Below are positions 56,573 to 64,000 of a DNA stretch of 64,000 nt, one piece after another (the first letter of the stretch is position 1; each line of letters opens with the position of its first letter). Under the pieces are notes generated by a model. It ran no database searches. It worked only from the letters and a program-made list of their open reading frames with translations, and had not been told where the DNA came from. A program made the position numbers and the translations under genes. The stretch is from Terana coerulea (lineage: Eukaryota > Basidiomycota > Agaricomycetes > Polyporales > Phanerochaetaceae): positions 310,001 to 374,000 of the forward strand of contig JAKOGH010000783.1 of NCBI GenBank assembly GCA_024811115.1. Direction: 5' to 3'.

Positions 56573-58850
56573 CTAGATTTTAATGCTGATAGGCATTATT
56601 GTCCACGCAGTTAGATTTAACTGTGTGGTTGTGGTAGGCATGCAGCATAAGTCTGGCTGCTCCTTCAGAGGTGCAAGTAGGTGTTTGACTGCTAACAAGT
56701 TTGACTTAGACTGTAAAGTCTCACTGCAATAGTGTCGGAGTAACATTCTCTTCAAACTCAACTGCTTATGTGGCGTGTCAGTTTTGTCTGAGGTAGTCTC
56801 AAACAGCTTGTTTAGCATTCTTGACATTGTCCTCATTTTACCAAGTGACTTCATTGCATTTGTAACCCTTCCATTAAACCAGATATTGAGTTTTCTTACT
56901 ACATTGGCAATGCTGTAAGATCTTGTCACAAATTTTCCTCAGCGCTAGTCCACAGCGCTTAGAGTGTAACATCAAATCACAGAACATGTCACCAAGCCGT
57001 CATATAGCATTACAAGATGCTAGATCAGTTTGCCATGTGCTTGTTGCATAGCTATCAGAGATATGCCTCATACAGACGTAGAATCCAGGACTCAAGTCTG
57101 GAACTGTTCTGGACTATGACCTCAGTATGATGTCAGTATGACATCATGGACTGGTAGTATACAGTAGCTTGATTAGGACATTTAAATAGTGTTGATGTTA
57201 GCATAATAGCTAGGTCAGATCTGATAAAAGAGTTAGAGCAGTGGTATGCTCTGGAGCCTTAGTCAGACATCACCTGACTGTATCAGTCAGCATATGGTAT
57301 TGGAGGTCTTAGATAGTTCCTAAGGTCCTTCTACACATATATATAAGAAGGCTGGTCTGTGAGCTAAACCCCTAGACTCAACAACATTGTTGATTTATAT
57401 CTACTCTACTAGCTTTACTCAAGTCCCTTTGCTTTCCTCACTTCTTTCAAGTCATCCCAGCAGGTGAGTATTATAGTTCTGTGATAGATCTTCTCAACTT
57501 CCCATTCTTCGTGTTCTTTAACTATGACTGGCTTAGGTACTAAGGGCTTCTAGCCTGGTATGGAAGGTTTGTTGCAAGTGGCTAGCTTGCTGGCGTGGAA
57601 TACTGGATATATAGTATGGTAGCGTAGTGGCATTTTAACCTTGAAGGTAATAGTGGATAACTGTTTGATTATCTCAAATAGTCACTCTTACCGTGGGTTT
57701 AATGCATGCTTCATGGTCTGGTAATCCCATAAGTTGATAAGCACTTTGTCTCCGACTTTAAACGGCACATTCTAGATGCTCTGGTCGTACCACTTCATAC
57801 GCTCGGCAGCTAAGGTTAGAGCAGCTTTGCCTGCTCTTGGGCTTCGTATCACTGTTTCATGATGTCGTTAAAGTCTATGCTCTTAACCTGTTTGACTAAT
57901 GTGGGACCAGCTCGTAGATGTCAACCATATTCCAAGAAGAATGGAGTCTTTTTGGTTCTTTCGTGCCCAGTTGTTGTACACAAATTCCACTGTACTCAAC
58001 AATGTAGACCAATTATCAAAGTTGTAGTTCACATAGCACCGAAGATACTGTTCCAGAATCTGGTTTACACACTCTGTTTGACCATCCGTCTGTGAATGGT
58101 ATGCCGTAGATATAGTCAACTCGATACCAAGTAGTTTGCACCACTGCTGGAATAGTTCTACTGCAAACTGAGTTCATCAATCTGATATGATCTGAAGTGG
58201 CAGCCCATGCAAGGGATAGACTCTGTCATATAGTAGTTGTAACAAGTCTCTTGCCGAGAACTCATTGATGATTGCGTGAAATGCGCTCACTTGATAAGTC
58301 AACATACGACAATGCAGATAGCGTTGTATCCTTCTGAACTTTGGTAACTGAGGAATAAGGTCGATTGATATGATTTCCTATAGCCCATGAGGCACAGGGT
58401 TTGGCATCAAAGGTGCATAGGGCTGCTGTGGATGATTTTTCATCTGCTGACACATGTCACAGCCTGTCACATAGTTCTTCACAAATATTGAAATGCCTGG
58501 CCACCAATAGTTTCTAAAGACTAGTTCATATGTTTTCCACCTACTAGGGTGTCCAGTTGATGGTAAATCATAGTGGATTTGTATAATTCGTCATTATAGA
58601 TGATCATCTGTTGACTGTGGAATATACATCTTACCACAGAATAGTAGTAATCTGTTCTCGTAGTTCCATTCCTTGAGACTTTTCCCAAATTCTCTAGGTC
58701 CTGACTTTAATAATGACTTGTAGCCCTTCGTAACATCATCTGATAGCAATGCTTCTTTGACCTCACTTAGAATTTGGTTGTTGTTAACAGGCGCCTTATG
58801 GAAAGCCTTGGCAGCCTGAATGGCAAAATATTCCGGTTTGAGCAAAATGT
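56573..58850 (-). pseudogene. Ty3-C integrase with chromodomain, split by a solo LTR
   Basis: The integrase would insert the cDNA; the chromodomain would direct it to marked chromatin. Minus-strand segments in order: a segment ahead of the core (58845-58594) with GPREFGKSLKEWNYENRLLL; MCQQMKNHPQQPYAP; EIISIDLIPQLPKF with the first catalytic Asp (about 58370); an IISD segment where the second Asp sits, followed by two stops; STAYHSQTDGQTECVNQ, containing the Glu (58105-58060); VPFKVGDKVLINLW; and YPVFHASKL. Then EEWEVEKI starts a chromodomain, and a solo LTR interrupts it. Beyond the LTR, from 56920 down, come KKTQYLV, WKGYKCNEVTW and NVKNAKQAV, the chromodomain core. Several stops are present. 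Confidence 0.75.
56924..57486 (+). mobile_element. Solo LTR, family 1, inside the Ty3-C chromodomain
   Basis: Flanked by a perfect 5-bp duplication gatct (56919-56923 and 57487-57491). It is inserted in opposite orientation to the host element. Removing it and one duplication joins the two chromodomain halves in frame. Confidence 0.9.
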
Positions 58851-58859
58851 GGTCTCAGT

Positions 58860-59467
58860 TGTTGAGCTTTACCCCTTCTCATAATCTGGCCTCCTGGACA
58901 GAGGGTCTTCAGCTTGCATTGTTTTCCAGGCTTGTGATGTAGAGAATAGTTGAATTATATTAGGTACAAAGCCCATCGCACTTGTCTCCATGTCAACTTT
59001 TGGGCTGTTTGAAAGTAAGTCAGATTTTGGTAATCTGACCAGATCTTGAACTTTTCCAGATGTCCCTCTAAGTAGTGTCTGTACTCTATCAGAGCTTGTA
59101 AAATAGTGAGCAACTCTTTGTCATAAATCTTGTAGTTACTTTAATATGCATTGAAAGACTTAGAGTAAAAGGCAAGGTGCCACATTTTGTCAGTAGGATC
59201 CCATTGCAACAGCACTGCACCAATTGCAAAGTCACTTGCATCAGTCAACAGTCTGAATGGGTTCACATTGTCTGGAATGCATAGTATAAGTGCTGAAGTG
59301 AAGGCCTTTTTAGCGCCTCGAATGCCACTTATTGGTCAGCTTCCCAAACCCAACATTGATCCTTTTTATTAGATCTGTAAGTGGTCTGGCTAGCTTGGCG
59401 AAGTCCTGTATGAACCTGCGATAGAAGTTCACAAAGCCTAAGAAAGCCTATATGTATTTGACTTTAG
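58860..59467 (-). pseudogene. Ty3-C RNase H remnant
   Basis: It lies between RT and integrase. The clearest motif is LLTDASDFAIGAVLLQWDP (about 59250-59195), the first active-site strand of the RNase H found in Ty3 elements with its Asp retained, followed by WHLAFYSKS. The rest is decayed. Confidence 0.65.
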
Positions 59468-60200
59468 TTAATACTGGCTACTCAAAACTCCTAACACCTT
59501 TGCAGAGTCCATTGCAATGCTGCCCTTTTGAATCATGCTAAGATATTCAATCCAGTCTTTCTCAAAGAAGCACTTCTCTGCTTTTATGTAGAGATCATTG
59601 CCATGAAGCCTTTTCAGCACTTCCTTGACAAGCATGCAATGTTCCTTTAAATCATTGCCAAAAATCAAAATATCGTCCAAATATACCATAACTTGTCCTT
59701 GTTGAATCAAGTCACCCAGGATGTCATTCATCATAGCTTGGAATGTAGCTGGTGCATTGGAAAATCCAAAATACATTACAGTTGCTTCAAATAGACCACA
59801 TTTTGTGATAAATGCCGTTTTCCATTCGTCCCCCTCATGGGTTTGGACTTTATTATAGCCCCACTGGAGGTCAATCTTTGTAAAGATAGATGCCTGAGAT
59901 AGGGAGTCAATCAGGTTAGCAATCCTTGGGATTGGGTAGCGGTTTTTCACGGTAATCTCATTGAATGCGCTGGTAGTCCATACACAGATGTAATACACCA
60001 TCGTGCTTTTTGACAAAGAAAAATGGTGCTGCAACTGGTGACTTGGAAGATCGAATGTAATCTTTCCGTTGTTCTTCATTGATCTATTAATCCAAAGAGT
60101 TCCTCTCTTTGGAAGACAGCGGTATAGTTTAGCCAGCTTGGAAAGGAGGCTCTTTCTACAAAGTCAATCAGATGATTGTACATCTTGCATACCAGCATGC
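59468..60200 (-). pseudogene. Ty3-C reverse transcriptase
   Basis: The longest frame in the window (203 codons, 60079-59468) contains the RT palm: KNRYPIPRIANLIDSL, SIFTKIDLQWGYN (catalytic Asp at residue 70), WKTAFITKCGLFEATVMYFG, NAPATFQAMMNDIL and VMVYLDDILIF (Y-L-D-D intact at residues 133-136). All three catalytic Asp residues are kept, unlike Ty3-A. The frame begins after the finger region, which continues upstream in another frame, and ends in a stop before RNase H. It is too short for an active RT (usually about 450-550 residues with RNase H) and is part of a broken polyprotein. Confidence 0.8.
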
Positions 60201-60521
60201 ACTTTGACTTGCATTTGGAGGGCACGTTGCTGTGCTTGTGTAATCATTCTGGTGTATGCGACTTTCATTTGACAGTGTCTTCATCATCGGAGTCCTTCAG
60301 GACTTCATCTATGTCCTTTTATCAAACATAGCTGCAATAACTTCTGCTTATGTGCAATTGTTGGGGACATCAATGTTCACCCAGTTGATAAATGAATTAT
60401 CTGTACCCTTGTCTCCAAATTTGTCCAGGAGGATTCTCATGGAAGATCCAACTCGAGTCGAAGCTCGTCGGTTTCAGCTTCATTGACTTGTATTTTATGG
60501 GCTTGATCAGTAGTGCAGCTC

Positions 60522-60860
60522 TCAGGACATTTGGTAAACTCCAATTCCCCTTTTCCCGATCAATCTTAGAGTTGTGTTGTACAAAAAGTTGTAATCAATC
60601 ATCATGTCTTTGTCTCCTAACTGTGTAACATACAGTATACAGATAGACTTATAACCACCAGTTTGAACATAAGCACAGACATAATTATGAATTTGTCCTG
60701 CTTGGTTTGGAGTTCCATTTGCATTGGTTACATTGATCCATGCAGACTTTGCCATATAATTAGTTACCAGATGATTTCTTTTAACGAACAATTTGTCGAT
60801 GAAGTTTGTTGTGACACCTAAGTTTACTAAAGCCTCAGCTTGCACTTTAAAACCATACAC
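60522..60860 (-). pseudogene. Ty3-C aspartic protease remnant
   Basis: A 112-codon frame with AEALVNLGVTTNFIDKLFVK at residues 8-27. In active Ty3 proteases the central triad here is D-[ST]-G; it reads N-L-G (residues 13-15), so the catalytic Asp is lost. Later residues DKDMMIDYNFL match the usual G-x-D-x-I/V-L-G-x-x-W/F-L region in weakened form. It sits between the zinc region and RT as expected. Confidence 0.65.
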
Positions 60861-61042
60861 TCAAAGTGTTACTGAAAGTCTAAAGAACATTTCTTATTGC
60901 AAGCTATGCTAGTTACATAAGATTCCAGTACTACTTGTCTAAATCCACTTTGGAGCCGACAAGGGTGTATCATTTGAATGTAGATTGCAAGCATTAGCCT
61001 CTACATTCCCTAAAGAAAATCCATCTGAGTCTGGCAATTAAC

Positions 61043-61456
61043 CTATGGATGTTTGCATAGGTCTGACTGAGGTTTATTGCTGCACCTGGTTGCTTCCATT
61101 TCAGCAAGCTCAGATTCACTCAGCTCATGAATGCTCTCTGAGTTGACTTCGACATTTCTGGGGAAAGCATTGTCATTGTCATCGGACATAAAGCTCAAAA
61201 GCTTCATAAGACAGTTTCTAAAGGACTGCTTGCTCTTTGATTTGAAACCAGAGTTTCTACCAAAACCAGAAGCACCGCTGCTCTGGTTCTTATTGACGTT
61301 GTTGCTGCCAGAGGACAATGGTGACAATGATAAAGAACCTTTGCCAGAGTTAGCATTCTTCGGATTGTCATAGCAGTCGTTTATGTTGTGGGTTTTGGTG
61401 CACAAGCTTTTATCCTTACCAAAGCAGATTTGGCAGAACTTGCATTTGCCCCACAT
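61043..61456 (-). pseudogene. Ty3-C Gag C-terminal zinc region and linker
   Basis: A 137-codon frame starting with CKFCQICFGKDKSLC, then H-NINDC, which resembles an extended CxxC...H-x4-C knuckle for RNA binding. A Ser/Gly/Asn-rich linker (SSGSNNVNKNQSSGASGFG) and an acidic tail (ELSESELAEMEA) follow. Upstream, before the solo LTR, KYKKWEAYLNTLL continues the same protein. The product is interrupted by the LTR and by frame changes. Confidence 0.6.
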
Positions 61457-61598
61457 CTCTGCCTAGTTGGTTTCCTTTGCCTTGCCCTTTGCCTTTATCC
61501 TTTGACTGCTTGTTTGCCTCCGCTGTATTTTTGCTAGTGCTGTTGTTGCCAAACATCAAACCTTTTGACCATTCTGGGTAGAGCTCCTTGTATAACTA

Positions 61599-62160
61599 TG
61601 TCACAAATTTCCCTCGGCGCTAGTCTACAGCGCTTAGAGTGTAACATCAAGTCACAGGACATATCACCAAGTTGTTACACAGTGTTACAAGATGCTAGAT
61701 CAGTTTGCCATGTGCTTGTCGCATGGACATCAGGGATATGCCTTATACGGACGTAGAATCCAGGACTCAGGTCTAGAACTGTTCTGGACTATGACCTCAA
61801 TATGATGTCAGTATGACATTATGGACTGACAGTATACAATAGCTCAATTAGGACATCTAGATAGTGTTGATGTTAGCATAATAGCTAGGTCAGATCTGAT
61901 AAGGGAGTTAGAGCAGTGGTATGCTTTGGAGCCTTAGTCAGACATTACCTGACTGTATCAGTCAGCATATGGTATTGAAGGTCTTAAATAGTGTCTGGGG
62001 TCCCTCTACACATGTATATAAGGAGGCTGGTCTGTGGTCTAAACCCCCAGACTCAACAACATTGTTGATTCATATCTACTCTACTAGCTCTACTCAAGTC
62101 CCTCTGCTTTCCCACCTCTTTCAAGTCATCCCAGCAGGTGAGTATTGTAGTTTTGTGATA
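61599..62160 (+). mobile_element. Solo LTR, family 1, inside Ty3-C gag
   Basis: Flanked by aacta (61594-61598) and aactg (62161-62165), a 4-of-5 match. It is in opposite orientation to the host element and splits the gag frame between the KYKKWEAYLNTLL part and the following ELYPEWSKGLMF part. Confidence 0.85.
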
Positions 62161-62165
62161 AACTG

Positions 62166-63076
62166 CAGCAGAGTATTGAGATAGGCTTCCCATTTCTTGT
62201 ACTTAGCACCGTTAAAAGACAGAATAACCATCGTCTAGCACATATTCTGGAGAAGCACTCTTTTAATCTTGTCAATGTGCAGCTTGTCTTGGTGCTCACA
62301 ATCCGGACCAGAGTCTTGTACTTCTTTGTGTATTGGAAAAAGTCTTTCTGGGCTAGATCTTTGTTATTCCAGAGGTTATCAAGTTCTTCCTTGGCACCTT
62401 GTTTTTCATCGCACTGCTCGTATATATTCTACATTTCCTTGACAAATTCGAGCCATGTGCTGATAGGCTGGTTGTTCCACAACTTGTCTGCATAGGACTT
62501 CATATAAGTTGCGGCAGTGCCGCGCAGACAACTGAGGGATAAGACAATGTGTTGCTTATTTGTTGCAATCTGTGTATGCTTGCAGTATAAGGTGATGTGG
62601 TTCAACCACTCTTTGAGGCCATTCTTTGCACCATCAAAGGTGGGGAGATTAGGCATCCTTGGGACATACTCACCGCTACCTCCATCTGCAGGAATTTTGT
62701 TGACTTGGGCATTATAGGCCTCAATGGTAGATTTATAAGCTTTCACAAGCTTCTCCAAAGACCAAATCTTCAAGGCTTGCTCGAGAGCTGTATTCTCTAG
62801 CTCTTCAATCCAGTGCTGCTGGTTGTCAGTTGCTTTATACGTTATATTATGTGCACGGTTGAAGTAGCCTGACATGTTGGTGACATATCCTTGTGCAAAG
62901 TCCGTACTGATTTAAACAGGCTGAGAAAAAGCATTATGTGCTATGTGGAGAATTGCTGCCAACTGTGCATTGCTAAAGCGAGCAGAGTTAATGTTGACAT
63001 CGTGCAGGAGGGCTGCTACAGGGTCGGCAATGACCGTTGTAGTGTGGTCAAGGACAAAGTTGGTGAAAGAAGACAT
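62166..63076 (-). pseudogene. Ty3-C gag (matrix/capsid part)
   Basis: The frame opens at an ATG at 63076 (MSSFTNFVLDHTTTVIADP...) and stays in phase through one TAA into the open stretch 62875-62429. This contains coiled-coil-like AYKSTIEAYNAQVNKI, then PRMPNLPTFDGAKNGLKEWL (about 62685-62620), the start of the retrotransposon capsid, and GTAATYMKSYADKLW and TWLEFVKEM. A stop at 62429 is followed in phase by EELDNLWNNKDLAQKDFF, a normal capsid continuation. The start at 63076 is chosen because upstream sequence is in a different frame with a stop between. Confidence 0.7.
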
Positions 63077-63171
63077 TTCTGCTCTTCATATTAGTGCCAA
63101 TTTAACAAAACTTCGAGCACAAAAGGTTGAATCAGTTATTACATGCCAGTTATTCATTTCGAGTAGTAAAT

Positions 63172-63982
63172 GCAGAGTTTAATTAGCAGTCTTGGGGATT
63201 GTTACATCGAGTGCTGCTAGTTGACTACAAATCTCTGCAAATCTACCATTTAGGTTTGTAAACAAAATCTTTCCAATAGGCTTCAGTGCACCTGTCAACT
63301 CTTTCCATTATTTATTACCCAAGTTCTGCCCCACTGAGTGCAAATTCTCGTAGATATTCTGAAACTCGTAGTACTAGCCCCAGAGCTTGTTCCAAATCTC
63401 CTTAGGCATCTGCACCCTTTTGGCATGACTAGTGTCCTGCAGCGAGTTCTTCTCGCAGAGTTTCTCAAAGACTGGGTCGAAACGAACTTTTATTGCCTTG
63501 AGCATCGGCTGGAGTTTGTTAGAACACTTGAGCAGCTTTGTTTGATGAAAATGAAGCTCAGCTGGGGGTGGCTTGGTGACCTAATACTCCTCATGAGGTG
63601 CAAGTTGTTTGATAAGTGGTGGCGAAGGGTTAGAGAGGCAGTTGAGCAGCTCTTTTCAACACTGCTTGAATAGAGCATAAGACTCAATGCACTTGAGCAA
63701 CGCGTCAGCTTGAGCCTCCTCTGTAAGCTGCTTACTCTCCTCAGGAGTGAGTGGATAAGAGTGCAGCTTGGGGATGTTGGAGTTGTAGACCTTTCAAGGC
63801 TTGCAAACATTGGCATACTTGGCTCGGATTTCCTTTGAAGGAGAGATCCATTTGCAAAGGCTCAAAGGCTTGTTCTTTTGCGTAGGTAGTGAACATAAGA
63901 GGTACTTTTGGCATGGCTGCTTAACAACGGCATCAGTACTGGTTTCTATTTCAGCAGATACGGTACAGAAAATGGTGAACAA
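63172..63982 (-). pseudogene. Extra frame upstream of Ty3-C gag, function unknown
   Basis: From the ATG at 63982 one frame stays in phase for about 270 codons with only six internal stops. The segments between stops are protein-like: QKNKPLSLCKWISPSKEIRA, KLHSYPLTPEESKQLTEEAQ, KLQPMLKAIKVRFDPVFEKL, RVQMPKEIWNKLW and ILFTNLNGRFAEICSQLAAL. This predicts an extra element protein or a long Gag leader ahead of the standard gag start. No family was recognised. The frames 63490-63816 (-) and 63338-63673 (+) are shadows of it. Confidence 0.5.
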
Positions 63983-64000
63983 GCAGAATGACCTGTTGAG

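Larger units (their letters stand above)
55742..64000 (-). mobile_element. Chromovirus-type Ty3/gypsy element Ty3-C, 5' end beyond window
   Basis: Minus-strand order: upstream frame, gag, zinc region, protease, RT, RNase H, integrase, chromodomain, polypurine tract, 3' LTR. The 3' LTR belongs to LTR family 1, so this element is the source family of the solo LTRs. Two solo LTRs of the same family are inserted in the opposite orientation (56924-57486 and 61599-62160). Excluding these, at least 7.1 kb of the element is present. All frames carry stops or shifts. The 5' LTR is not in the window. Confidence 0.85.

Noticed and set aside
63490..63816. A 108-codon Ser-rich minus-strand frame
   Set aside because: It is a shadow of the longer phase-preserved frame upstream of gag and has shadow-like composition.
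1..64000. tRNA and rRNA genes, bacterial defence systems, biosynthetic clusters
   Set aside because: No tRNA B-box with a cloverleaf, no rRNA core sequence and no multi-gene intact operon were seen on either strand by eye; a covariance-model search would be needed to exclude a diverged tRNA.

Overview
The window looks like an AT-rich, repeat-dominated stretch of a filamentous fungal genome, most likely a basidiomycete. The support is the Ty3/gypsy proteins (a Gag zinc knuckle of the GCFKC type, a protease tail ILGLPFL followed by a D/N-K-rich stretch, a chromodomain after the integrase), fungal Rep-helicase Helitrons, a Tc1/mariner transposase of fungal type, and a 54-bp intron candidate with a TACTAAC branch point. 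The species cannot be named from the sequence. I see no rRNA, tRNA, CRISPR or prokaryotic operon. Almost every recognisable coding region is a decayed transposon frame with in-frame stops.

Layout. 1-5556: a broken Ty3 element on the + strand (Ty3-A), with part of both LTRs, gag, protease, RT, RNase H and integrase. 6065-6624: a solo LTR. 6785-7000: a 42-bp minisatellite. About 9050-14890: a minus-strand Helitron (Rep, Pif1-type helicase, C-terminal module). 14890-19846: Helitron-derived non-coding DNA with 310-bp tandem repeats, interrupted by TIR elements. 19847-21904: a long-TIR hairpin element carrying a solo LTR. 22930-26900: Helitron fragments and TIR elements. About 27000-33000: a GC-richer island with coiled-coil-like frames, a possible spliced gene and a dead Tc1/mariner transposase. 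33870-37511: a five-level nest of transposons. 38040-39500: another large hairpin. 39560-42230: a minus-strand Ty3 remnant (Ty3-B). 42743-43304: a solo LTR. 44420-55490: a plus-strand Helitron split by two solo LTRs and three TIR elements, in which the helicase segment is missing and tandem repeats occupy its place. 55742-64000: a long minus-strand chromovirus (Ty3-C) with its 3' LTR and polypurine tract, itself hit by two solo LTRs; its 5' LTR lies outside the window.

Target-site duplications could be read directly. The first solo-LTR family (about 560 bp, with non-canonical TG...TA ends) has 5-bp duplications gctac, attat, atacc, gttat, gatct and aact(a/g). A second solo-LTR family (about 420 bp, TG...CA) has tatag and t(g/a)aag. 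The hairpin elements sit at TA dinucleotides and resemble Tc1/mariner-pogo derivatives. One insertion has hAT-like ends and an 8-bp duplication. Several insertions have an empty-site copy elsewhere in the window, which confirms their boundaries.

There is no working pathway here. The interest lies in the order of insertion, the unusual element ends, a helically phased triple motif in the LTR U3, the extra modules on the Helitron and chromovirus, and the GC-richer island. Coordinates of decayed frames are approximate. Element boundaries marked by duplications should be good to within a few bases.
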